From: Uloborus plumipes
Lineage: Eukaryota > Arthropoda > Arachnida > Araneae > Uloboridae
Length of the DNA stretch: 64,000 nucleotides
NCBI GenBank assembly: GCA_038373865.1
Contig: JAXGGA010002180.1
Coordinates: 1 to 64,000, forward strand
Direction: 5' to 3'
Below the pieces are notes generated by a model, which worked only from the letters and a program-made list of their open reading frames with translations, made no database searches and was not told the origin of the DNA. This document shows, piece after piece, positions 22,416 to 33,251 of the stretch (positions within the stretch are counted from its first letter, which is position 1; the number at the start of each line of letters is the position of its first letter). The position numbers were made by a program, and so were the translations under genes.

Positions 22416-25400
22416 TAGTAATGTTACGTACTATTAAATTAGATTTTGTTTATCTTATTTGGAGGAATCTTGCTTTACTGTGTAATCAGTGATACTGATA
22501 TGGACTTTGTTCATGACAGGATTTTTAAAAAATAGAGAGTAAGATATTTGATAAAGCTCTGTCAAAATATGGTGTGTGTGTGTCACAGAATTTGAAAAAA
22601 CTCTGTTGAGTTCAAACCCTTAAGTTCCATGAGCTTTTTGAATGAATATGGCAGTTATTCCAAATATATAAATACATACATATTCGCTATTACTAATTGT
22701 TCTTTTAAGTGAAACGGAATTAGTTTAGTTACAGTTCGTAATACTTTTTATAGTGAAATAATAACATGAAAAAGTCTTAAAAAAGAAACTAAAAGTATTC
22801 TAGTTTCATCCAGAATTTTCCCATCATCAATACAGCACGACGCCAAGTAAGTTTAAAATTTTCTCATAAAAATTAGAATACATTTTTGGACGTTTTTTTA
22901 TTTGTTTAAGTATATCTAAAAGAATGTAATGTTTCTGGGAGACATTATTATCTTAGTTTTAGTGAAGGTATCACAGAAAAAAAAAACAGTGTCACTTTGT
23001 GTCTAGATAAGGGTAAATGATAAGGAAAATATAGATTTTTGTTTTTTAACTGCTATTATTTTTCCATGTATCATCATCATAGAAAAAAAAAGTGTACATT
23101 CAAATTTTTTTTTAAATATTCCGATTTAGAAAAGCTTTATATTTTTTTAATATGAAATTTATTTTACTCATATCGGATACACCATTTTGGACGACTAGTA
23201 CTGACAACTAAAACAAAATTCTAACTTACAATATGAATGAAATCGATGTTGCACAGCTCTAAACTCAAAGTTAATTTTTAACGTAAAAAAGTGATAACTG
23301 ATCATTAAAAACTATTAGTTCAAATATCTTTCTTCTAGTTGCTGCAACTATTCCATAACTTGAGTAGCAACTGATTACGAAAGTAATAAATTTTGCTTGA
23401 CATGTTTGAAGATTAGAAACGGTAAGATATTAATGTTTAAGACTCAAATTTATATCTTCAAATTATCATCTAAGGAAAGCATCAATTAGTAAAAAGTACA
23501 ACGTAAATGAATACAGAGAACAATTAATTTTCACCTCCTTTACAGACTGTCCTCAAGGTAGTTAATTTACCGCAGATGAGTCTTCATTTATCCACAACCC
23601 CGACACTGCAGTATAAATAATCTCACAAAATTCAAAAAGGTAAAGTGGATGTGGAAATCTTTTTTGTAACAAATTGTTTTCTTCTCTGACAAAGGAAAGA
23701 CAAGTGCGGTAAAGCTTTGCTTTATCATGATGATTTGTAATGTAGGAAGAGTCATTTGTCTTTGAGTTTGTCAATTCATCATCATCATTTTAACCACAAA
23801 GCGGCAGTATTTAATCTGGAAGAATAGCTGCACAAATGCTTTTTATGTGTCAACATTTGGCTTTGCGGACTTGCTAAGATTTTCCGTGTGACTAGTTTCG
23901 TCCAATATATATCAAGCCTGATATGGTGTAGGGAGATTAAATATATACATTAGTGTATTTAATGCTGGACACTTTTGAAAAATTTCATCAGTTAACATTG
24001 TATAATGAGTTATCATTTTTAATTTTTTTTTACCTAAATCATTTATTTGAAACTTCTCTCATATATATATATGTATGATTTTCATGTGAATATTTTCTAT
24101 AATTTTAATTTTTAAGTATTAAACAATAGCAAATGTTTCAATAACAATAATCTAACATAATTGAACAATATTAAATCAATATTTATTAATCAATATTAAA
24201 TCAATATTTAATAATCAATGTTAAATAAATTATTAAGCCAATATATGATAGGAAAGCTTTTCTAAAATCATATTTTGGTGCCAAAGCTAATTATCTAAAT
24301 AAATAAAATTCATTTGAAAATGATTTTGATTTATTAAAAAATAAAATAAATGAAATTAATGCTTATATGAACTGAATACACACATAGTAGAAAAGCTATA
24401 AATAAATGATTTAAGTGACATAAATAAATTTCATAATTCGTTATACAATGTTAAATGATGAAATCTTTAAGAAATTGAAAAGTGTAAGGAATTGAGTCCA
24501 CTGTTTTTAAAAATGGGCATTATTCGGGTAAAAAAATATAAATGTTAAAATAAAATCACACATTTAAGAACGTTATTTAAGTTATTAAATTAATGGGGAA
24601 AAGAAAAAAATAGTATTTTAACGCAAAACTATTATATAAAAGTGAGCTATCATTTTATATCTAAATATTAAAATAAGCCAAATTTCTCTGATGAAGGTAA
24701 CCTTATTCCTTATCTATGTTTTAAAAGCACGGCATCCAAGTTAATTTACACAACTTTGTTAACGCAGGAATAATCGTATTTAATGTTTGCAAAGCAGATA
24801 CTTGGGAATTTGTTTGCTTCCCACATTCTTTGCGCACTTAAATAGTTTGAACAATCAATTTTCATTAGCTTCTTAGTTTGAACGTTTAGCTCTTACTCAT
24901 CTCTCCGGCAATTGCCTATCAACATTATATAAATTGAAAGGTGGGACTCTTTAAATAGAAAACTTCAGCTTATTTAGTTGTGCAGTGAATGTAATATTTA
25001 TAGCTATGGTACATAGTGGACTGGAAAATACAAGATTTTTAATAATAATTAAAAGGTTGTGCGTAACAGTTTTAAATGTTTTCAATAATAAGTAGATTGT
25101 TTAGTAGTAGTGTAAAAAAAGAAAAAAAAAAACATGCCACAAAATGAGCGATGGAAAAGGAAATTTGTCAAATGTTAATAAGACATTTTTATCATTTTTC
25201 TTTCCCTTTTTATTTCGCTGAAGTGTCACACATAAGTTTCTAAATAAATTAAATACTTTATTATTTTTTATTCTTAAGGGTTACATGTTCTCTTTACCTC
25301 GTTAAACGGCTGTCAGGAGGCAAAATTTCAAATTATATTTTTGCCCAAAAATCTCGACAGCACAATCTACGTAACGTAAAATTTAAGTTTAAATTCCAGG

Positions 25401-25638
25401 TTTATAAGCTTCTAAAGGACTTTTATTTTATTTTTTTCTACCCATTACAAGCTATATTTGAGAAATAAACTATAGATAAAAGATTTCGGAAAATTATCCG
25501 CTTTTATCAATTTCAGCCTTTATTTCAATTAAAGTATTTTTTAAGGACATGTTCCCTTGTTTAAATGTTTGCATTTCGAAATGAGCCGTTTATAATCAAA
25601 GCTCGGTAAGTTTATTTTTCATAAAAAATACTTTTATT
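22416..25638. other. AT-rich intergenic sequence
   Basis: No supported gene. An AT-rich tandem of about 25 bp (CAATATTAAATCAATATTTA) occurs two to three times at 24165-24235, and (TA) tracts lie near 24061. A 70-codon minus-strand frame at 23562-23774 has balanced composition, but I cannot recognise it or support splice sites around it. Confidence 0.5.
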
Positions 25639-26044
25639 TTAACCCATTAATGATTGACATTTTTTTCCAAAGATATTTTGTATACTGGTTACAAATAGTG
25701 TTTAATGGACAGGAAAAAAATTGAAAAAAATATCATGTGAAAAATATTTTTTTATTTAAAAAAGAAAAATCGTCCCTAAAAAGGGACGCTAGGCACCAGA
25801 GGGTACATACTTTTTTTAACAAAATTTTTTTCTGCCTACGATATAATATTTAAAAAAACATTTTATAAGAAGAAATAAAAGCAGTCTTATTTAAAGCAAT
25901 ATAACGATTTTCCCCATAATAGCAAACTCAATCCGGTACTCTTGAGCTCAATGCATTCTGAAGAGCAGCCGAACCAACTACCGAACCAACGTACCTTATT
26001 CCATCGAACCAACGTAATATTATTATACCTGTTATCGACATTTA

Positions 26045-26348
26045 TTTAAAACTTCCTCTCATATCTTTTTTGAACTGCGTAACTTTAGTTAATGTGCATT
26101 TTTCAATCCGATTCTTGAATAAAACCTTTCTGAGATAAATTATCAAGTAAGAGCGTAAGAGAAGTAAATAAATTGTCACAGTGAAGATCAAAATTGGCAT
26201 GCTCAGGGAATTCTAAAGTTAAATTTGCAACCACTGCAACTCCCCTTCTCAAACAACAAATACATATGCAATCCTTGAATTCTTCATCAAGGTGAAGTGC
26301 TAAGCATCTGACACAGCTTAGGGCTTCTTCAACAGTCAGACTAAACAA
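26045..26348 (-). pseudogene. piggyBac transposase fragment
   Basis: The minus-strand frame 26103-26348 contains PEHANFDLHCDNLFTS followed by LLDNLSQKGF. This matches the piggyBac/PGBD block around the second catalytic aspartate (FDNFFTS...LL..L...G). After a frame change, 26045-26113 continues with NRIEKCTLTKV and KKDMRGSFK, the expected next block of the family (ENR..KCPLK...KK..RGS). A stop follows immediately. The aspartate of the DNLFTS motif is retained. The N-terminal region, the first catalytic aspartate and the C-terminal cysteine-rich domain are missing or unreadable here. It is non-functional and lies inside the TTAA-bounded element, which supports assigning the whole TTAA family to piggyBac. 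Confidence 0.85.
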
Positions 26349-26477
26349 TAAAAAACACCTAAATGTACTATGGAAAAGTAATTAAATGCTATATATAACT
26401 AGTGTTTTAAATAATTACATTTTTGAAATAGCTTTCTTTCAAAATTTACCTTTAGTTTTTTTTGTTATTTCACAAAA

Positions 26478-26520
26478 AAAAAAAATAAATAAATAAATAA
26501 ATAAATAAATTAAATAAATG
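26478..26520. repeat. (AAAT)n low-complexity tract
   Basis: An A run is followed by repeated AAAT/AATA units inside the piggyBac-type element. Confidence 0.8.
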
Positions 26521-27091
26521 ATAAAATATTTAAGAAAATTGTAATTAAATTTATGTATTAATTAATTTAATTTGATTTTTTTAAGTTTTAAAAATAAAAA
26601 TTATTATCTATTTTTCAGTCCAAAAACATTTACTAACTTCGTGTGAGATTAATTATAAATTCTAAGCCAGGAATCAGCCATGGTTAAACAATGGTGCCTT
26701 TCGTCCCTAGCGTCCCTTTTTAGGGACGCTCTTCAATTGCTATAAAATACATGAAAAGTATAAAATTTACAAAAATGCAAAAAAAGGTTAACTAAAACAT
26801 CGATCAAAGTAGCACATATATCAAACACAGATTGATTTACTTGTTAATAATTTTAAAGCAGCTTTTTCTTCTTGAGATTGCGAACGATGTAATTCTTGAT
26901 AAACATCATAATAAAATGGCTACAGAACACACTTTACAATGGTTATATGCTACAATTTGTTAATAAGAAATTGAAATAATACCAAAATAACAATTGGGCA
27001 CAATTATTTGGTTGAAATGTTAATTTTTAGAAAATTCAGGCACACTTTTTGAACCGTTCCTAAAAAGGGACGCTAGGCATTAATGGGTTAA

Positions 27092-28102
27092 TGGGATACA
27101 ATCTACTTTTCTACGTTATCAAACTACAGAAAAAAGCATGACGATGCACTACGTCTTTTCTCTCCTTTTGAATTCGTCAACTGTATAAAGTAGGCGGCTA
27201 ATTGTTCTTGAACAGCTAACTACTTTTTTACGCTAGTAAAGTAAAGTGAACCGTGAAGAAACAAAATTACTGTAAAATCATAACAGGAAATTTTGTCAAG
27301 ACTCTTCTGTAATAACTTCTGCGTGTTGATAGCAAATTACTTGCATATAATCCTCATCATCAGTTAGGCTTTCTAATGACGATAAAGTCACGATTTAACG
27401 AATTTTTGCTATCCTGCATTAAAAAATTAGAGCGTTTGCCTTATTGATCTATATGGCCTTATTTGGCATACGCACCTTACTTTTACTCAATCACAATAAA
27501 AACGAAAATCAAAGTAGCAAAGATTAAAATCAACAAAAATCAAACCAAAATAAATGCAAACTATAAGCATTTCTATAGGTCTACAATACACCAATCATAT
27601 CGCTTACGGCAACCAGATACAACAGTTTCACGCAAATTAGAGATCAACAGTATGGAATAGGTTTTCCCAAACAAGAGATAGCAGACCACTCATAAAATCC
27701 AAGATTACTTTCCAACTGTTAACTAAACATATTTCAGCACACCAGTGGATATTCGCAATCCTGGTATGGATCACCTTGTAAATAAAAAGTAAGAGCTTGG
27801 ATGAAAAGCTCTATCTTAGGCTTACCTTAGTTTCAACACTAAGATTAGACTAAGGCAGAACTACGAGTATACAACAAAACAGCTCGCTTACGTCATCCAA
27901 ATATTGGAGTTTCAAGCTTGCTAGCAATGATTTGTCTGGAATCGCCATAAACGAGCTGTTGATAAAAGACCTGTCATAAAAGCCTTTTCTCCCTTCTTCA
28001 GGCAGAAACGTACAGCTTATTGCCCAAGTTGTTATCTTCACTGTACTAGGTGAGATGCACCGCACCCTCGCTGGTGTGTTAGATCAATTGGTAAATTATT
28101 AG
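27092..28102. other. Intergenic sequence
   Basis: No supported gene. The stretch 27700-28080 is GC-richer and more complex, with a 71-codon minus-strand frame (27850-28065) and several GT/AG sites, but no recognisable protein. It borders a MITE and could be an unidentified repeat. Confidence 0.45.
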
Positions 28103-28104
28103 TA

Positions 28105-28478
28105 CACTGTTAAAAATTCAGGAAGCTTTTATGGTAAATGCTACTGTAAAATGTAGCTTTTACAGTACAGAAAATTTTTACAGTAAATTGTAATGATAAA
28201 AAAATGCGATTGCAGCGCCAATTGATTATCACGTGACTTACTGTGAGATGCAGATGATACACTAGTTCCGCTCTCCTGATGTGTCTCATCTGGTACCGTG
28301 GATAGTAAAGCAGTGTGAAAACATTGGGTCCCGGGTCACGTCCGTATCACGCGTTTTTTAATTCTCGTTTTCTCTTCCGTAAACTTTTGCAGTAAAAAAA
28401 TATTTTACGGTAAAAGTTACTGGCAACATGGATGCCAGTAACTATTACCGTAAAATTTCAGGAAAATTTTTAACAGTG
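28105..28478. mobile_element. TA-flanked MITE with CACTGTTAAAAATT ends, 374 bp
   Basis: The ends are exact inverted repeats CACTGTTAAAAATT, flanked by TA (28103-28104 and 28479-28480), as in Tc1/mariner-derived MITEs. Subterminal words TTTTACGGTAA and GTTACTGGCA form further inverted copies. The middle carries a tRNA-like module. A truncated copy in the opposite orientation lies at 42267-42475. Non-coding. Confidence 0.88.
28291..28350 (+). other. Degenerate tRNA-like module inside MITE
   Basis: TGGTACCGTGGATAGTAAAG resembles an A-box region and GGGTCCCGGGTCACGTCC a damaged B box. The copy at 42385-42440 keeps the better B box, GGTTCGATTTT. CAGTG/CATTG can pair around TGAAAA like an anticodon arm (GAA, Phe-like). 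It is a tRNA-derived relic. Confidence 0.45.
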
Positions 28479-28485
28479 TAGTCTC

Positions 28486-29530
28486 AAAAAAAAAAAAAAA
28501 AAAACCTAAAGGATAAGAAAGTACAAATTTCTAAGCAAAAGCACTTTCACAATTGAAACGTCGGACAATAGCATTGAACGCAACATCGAGTAAATCATAA
28601 ATATTTTTTATGCAAAGTAAAATCTAAATAAAAAAAAAGTGTGTGTGTATGGTGTAAATGTAATGCAAGATACTTCGTAATTAAAGAAGATAAGTATTCC
28701 TATCAGACCATGAAATTAAATGCCAAAAATATAAGAAAATAGTGAATGAAATCTATCATTACTTATCTTCCAAGATAGTTGGCTCTTTGTTTGACTGCCA
28801 TCTGCTTTCAATTCCTCATTCAGTTCCATTTTGTTCTCTTTGAATGTCTTGATGTTCCTTAGAACTTTTTCTTACTTGGGTTTTCAAAGCACAAAAGAAT
28901 TCAATAGCATCATTGAAAACGTATTTTTGCTTGAACTATCATGTGATACACCACTTAAATACTTATTATTTGCTCGTGAACATGATGGCATAAACCATTA
29001 AGTGGTGTAATTTCATGAACTGCGGTACTTTGATTTAAGAATCGATTTATTATATCCGGCTTTTTTATCACAAAGCATTAGTATTTAATAGCGTCTTTTC
29101 AACAATTCTCACTTTTTGAAGTATTATGTGCCTTAGCAATGAAACTAGTCCATTTCTTGAAGATAATATCGATAAAAAATAGTATAGTGATATAGTTAAC
29201 TAAGATAACTTGCATAGCAAAAGTATCTAAATCATTTGGGCTAAAATTTTATTAAAAATTAATGAACGACTTAAAAAAAATGGAAGTCGTCAATTAATTA
29301 CAGAAAACAATTGTTTCAAAGATACTACAATTTTCTTTATCTGCTCAAAACAGTCAACTTGTAATGGAAATATTACAAGTACCGAGTGCAGTACGCAGTT
29401 TTTCTATAGTGCATAAAGAACTTTTTACTCTGATAAAGGAGCTTTATGAGTCTTGAAGCAGCTAATCCCAGTACAGTTTTGTCAAATGTCTGCCGTATTT
29501 AAATTTGATACTCCAAATCATTAGGTAATT
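28486..29530. other. AT-rich intergenic sequence
   Basis: It begins with an A run (28486-28504). No gene or repeat family is recognised. Confidence 0.6.
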
Positions 29531-30842
29531 GGGTAAGTGCTCCAGTAGTCGGCCATAATGACATAAAACTGCTCATAAATAGTATATTTTTAATTCAAAA
29601 TCGGATATGAAGCATTCACACATTAATTTACCTATCCCTAAGTATCAACCAATGACAGTTAAGTTTTGGGTACTTTTCTTGAATAAGTAATGAGTCATTT
29701 TATTTTAAATACTGCGCCCGTCATCCTAGTTTGCGATTCAGATTATTTTTTTCTTAAGCAAACACATCTTTCTTAAATGGTACGTATTCTTCTTATTTTT
29801 ATTTTACTGTTCATTTGAGTAAATTTTATTGTAATGGAGTACATGACATAATGCTTCAATGAAAAAACAAACTTGTTCTTTGGTTCAATTGTTTTATAAA
29901 GGGGTGGCCGACTACTGGGTATAAAATTGCTCTGCATTTCCAATAGTCGGCCATGTCAGGTCGACCACTGGTTTTAATTACTTTCATCGAAATAGAGTAA
30001 TGGCGTTCAAATTCGACATCTCTGCATTAATAAATATAATCTTTAATTTGCAGACGATGGAGAAAAGATGTAGCAATAAAAGATTTTAATCATTTTATTT
30101 TATACTTTGTTTGTTTATAATTGCTTAGACGATTTTTTATGCTTCAAAAAATCTCAAATTTTGATTCTGATAGTGTTGGCGCCGTAGAGCGATAAATTGC
30201 AAATTTATTCACCGAGTCATTTCATTTTAATGCATCAAAATGAAATGTAGTGTAATGTAGCGATGGTGTTCAACGAAGAGGCGATTGACAACGTAACATA
30301 TTCATTAAAGAACTATCTTCATAACAACGAAATGGGAATATCACCGCTCAGGACTAAAAATAACTACAATTACGAAAACAAAACAAAACTACAATATTGC
30401 GACGCCCAACTTATCGAACTGAGGACTTCAATTAAAAAGTTCTAGGGCAACCCTTTGGGAGTATTAGCGCGCTTGGCGAATAGATTCGCCATTTATCGCT
30501 TTGCGGCGCCAATAGATATATATTTCGCGTTAAATTTTGTTTAAATTCATTCACTCATATCCCATAAGATTGGCGACAGCGAAGTGACCGACTATTGGGT
30601 CTAACGTGGTCGAGCACTGGCTTTTTATGGCCGACTACTGAAGCATTTACTAGCATTGACAACAGCTTGGATTTTGATACATAAATACTTTTAATTTATG
30701 AAACAAATTATTGAATCACTATCAGAAGAGTACGTTCTAAAGTTTAACCTTGTTTTTGTTGCTGTATTGATAGCTGGAAGTTCTAGGTTAACTAAGATTA
30801 ACAAAAGATCTCTTAAATGGCCGACTACTGGAGCACTTACCC
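29531..30842. mobile_element. 1.3-kb element with perfect 26-bp terminal inverted repeats
   Basis: The left end begins GGGTAAGTGCTCCAGTAGTC and the right end is its exact inverse over 26 bp (29531-29556 and 30817-30842). The core word GGCCGACTACTGG, or one- to four-base variants, recurs inside at 29906, 29940 (inverted), 29959, 30586, 30608 and 30629, so eight copies in total lie in subterminal clusters. An inner inverted repeat, TTGGCGCCG.A.AGCGATAAAT, lies at 30176-30197 and 30491-30512. A 60-codon plus-strand frame (30263-30445) lies inside the inner repeat but is unrecognised. No flanking duplication is certain, although AT-rich 13-bp words (ATCAT.AGGTA.T) occur on both sides. The superfamily is unassigned. 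Confidence 0.85.
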
Positions 30843-31122
30843 TATATCATAAGGTAGTATAAATATAAATTAAAGTTATACTACATTTGTCCCAAGCTCT
30901 TTCATATTTACAAGAATATTATGCTCTCTCAACCAATTCTGCTTTGCTTTATACAGCAAATATACAAACGAAAATACTAAAAACTATTTTTAAGTATGCA
31001 GAGTGATAATGATGTAACTAATATTGATTTTAAGGAATACAGAAGGTTTTACAATTTACCTCGAAATGTAATAAATAATACATTCAGATACAAATTAGCA
31101 TTAAATGTGAATAAATACATAC

Positions 31123-31155
<33 letters not shown>

Positions 31156-32743
31156 GTGTGTTTTGAAAAAATCAAACCTTGTTTTTTACATTCTTTCGCA
31201 CATTAGTTAAGAAAGAACAACACATAGCGTAATAGTAGTATCATAAATGGTTAAGAAATCATTTATTTATAACTAAATCAAAAAATAGCATCCTACCAAA
31301 TTCTACATTTGTAATATTGTCACTGCGAAAGTCACCGCGAGAATGTATAATAATATTACTATTAGAACAAATATATTTTATTATTATGATATTGTTTGCA
31401 TGATGATACCCTAACGAATCACTCATTCTTAGATAAGATAAAAGAAAAAAAATCAGATACGCTTCCTTCTTAAGAGGGCAGTAGATGTATTTATTAAAAC
31501 ATGTACAACATTTTTTTCACATTAATTCTCACATGAAGTTTTAAGATATGTCAAAGCTCTGACGTAAAATATTGAACAGTAATTAATATCTTATATGAAA
31601 AAAGTAAACATTGGGAAATAGTTTTATTTTGAAAATCTCTAGAGAAAGTATATCCAACTTTGAAACACGAGAACATTAAGTGCTACAAGTAACAAAAGCA
31701 ACAAAAAATGTAGGTATCGCCTTTCATAAAAACAAATAAAACTTCTGAAAGTACAAGTAAAACTACTACAAAAGATTTTATTTCGTCAATAGAGCTCATA
31801 GAAAGTTCTATGATAAAAACTTTGATACTTACATGAATTGAAATGCTTTCAAATATGTATTTTTGAAACAAATAATGGAGTTTTCAAATCCAATATCAAT
31901 GTCAAGAAAATATAAAAGTTACATGTACCAGGAGCATTTGCTTGAATGCAAATCTTTAGCAATCGCGAAGAAACATTTAACCGCAACTCAGCTGATGGAG
32001 ACAAATTACACTTGGCAAACTAAATAAAATCTTAAGATAGTTTATCAGACTTCCCAACTTTACGAAATGAAAACACAGAATGAAAAAAGTATTGTTAATT
32101 TTTGTGCCTTGAATATTAATACTAGTACACAATTGACAATTTTCATGTTTTTGAACACAAACAATTACAGAAAAATTAATTGCAAACCATAGCATTAATC
32201 TGTGTATAAAAAATATCATACTGATTACGCTACTTTTTTTTTAGTTTTTTCACTTAAAACATTTTTATCCTGTCTAATGCATTATAATAGAAAACTTTAA
32301 GCGCAATGAAATTTATTCAATGATAATCAGCATTTATACATAGTCATGAGAAACAGAATTGCTAAAAGATAATTTATTTTATAAAATAGCAGCTAGCAAC
32401 AATCATTTGAAAACAAAAATATAATAATTAGTGCTTAAAGTGGCTAGAGAAGCTGCTTTAGCATTTTCCGAGAATTTACTGACCACATTTTAGTGTAACA
32501 AGTGTCCGATTCTTTTACAATCTGTCATTAGGTTCTGTACATTCTCACAACCGCCGATGAGCACAAAATTAAAAAAAAAACATCGTCAATGTACTCTTGA
32601 CAGTCATAAGGTTTGACGACTTTTTAATTTCATGGTGGTTAAATGCTGGTGGCAGGAGGCCACAAAATAAAAATTACAGCAAAAAAGTTGACTGTCTAGT
32701 TTGTATGGCATAAAGAAAATATATATTTTTTAATTTGATCATA
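30843..32743. other. AT-rich intergenic sequence with a microsatellite
   Basis: A (CATA)-(TA)n-(TG)n microsatellite occupies about 31116-31156. No gene is supported. Confidence 0.6.
31116..31156. repeat. (TA)n(GT)n microsatellite
   Basis: About nine TA units are followed by about seven GT units. Confidence 0.95.
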
Positions 32744-32747
32744 TTAA

Positions 32748-33247
32748 CCCTTCACTGCACGATTTTTTATATTTTCATGAAAGAAATCATTTGTTACCTT
32801 TTAAATTGCCCTGAGTTCAGGAAAAATGAAGAAAAAAATTAATGTTAAAAATGTGCACCAAAAATGATGTTTTAATTGTTTGTTCTATATATGGCACAAA
32901 GCACATAGCATATGCTTTGTATGCCGATAAGTGTAATAATCTACAATGTGTTTTGTGCCATAAGTGGTATAAACAAACTTTCCACTTAGTGTATTTAAAC
33001 ATTTTTAGAACAAAGGAAATAATGACTAAGCACACTTCTAACGGAAATGCAGACACTCTTTCTTTCAAAAGCAAGAACTGTAATACCTAGACTAGTGCAA
33101 CTAACTAGTGCATAAAAATCACACTAAACTGTTATAGCAATGTTCCAGAAGGGGCACAAAGCTCAGTTTAACTGCATTTAAAAATCATAGGAATATATGA
33201 GGGTTTATTTGGTTTGTGCCAGATCTGACACACCGTGCAGTGAAGGG
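32748..33247. mobile_element. piggyBac-type MITE, CCCTTCACTGCACG family, 500 bp
   Basis: TTAA flanks both sides (32744-32747 and 33248-33251) and the ends CCCTTCACTGCACG are exactly inverted. Inside, GTTTGTTCTATATATGGCACAA (32878-32899) is imperfectly inverted at 32953-32978, which explains the overlapping open frames on both strands. The left end resembles that of 49949-50170 (ACTGCA.GATTTTTT, then GAAAGAAAT), so the two form one family. Non-coding. Confidence 0.9.
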
Positions 33248-33251
33248 TTAA

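Larger units (their letters stand above)
25643..27087 (-). mobile_element. piggyBac-type element with transposase remains, 1445 bp
   Basis: TTAA flanks both sides (25639-25642 and 27088-27091) and the ends are CCCATTAATG... and ...GGCATTAATGGG. The outer 240 bp on each side match the 511-515-bp MITEs of the same family, but the middle (about 25885-26850) is extra and holds a transposase fragment on the minus strand. This copy therefore looks like an internally deleted version of the autonomous parent, and the short copies like further-deleted derivatives. The motif CCTAAAAAGGGACGCTAGGC occurs both about 130 bp from the left end and at the right end, and an inverted copy lies at about 26705-26730. 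Confidence 0.9.

Noticed and set aside
23562..23774. 70-codon minus-strand frame resembling a coding exon in composition
   Set aside because: A GTAAAT donor-like site near its end is weak, no acceptor is convincing and no homologue is recognised.
32817..33090. Overlapping open frames of 82 and 85 codons on opposite strands
   Set aside because: They lie in the TTAA-bounded MITE, where an internal inverted repeat makes both strands look alike.
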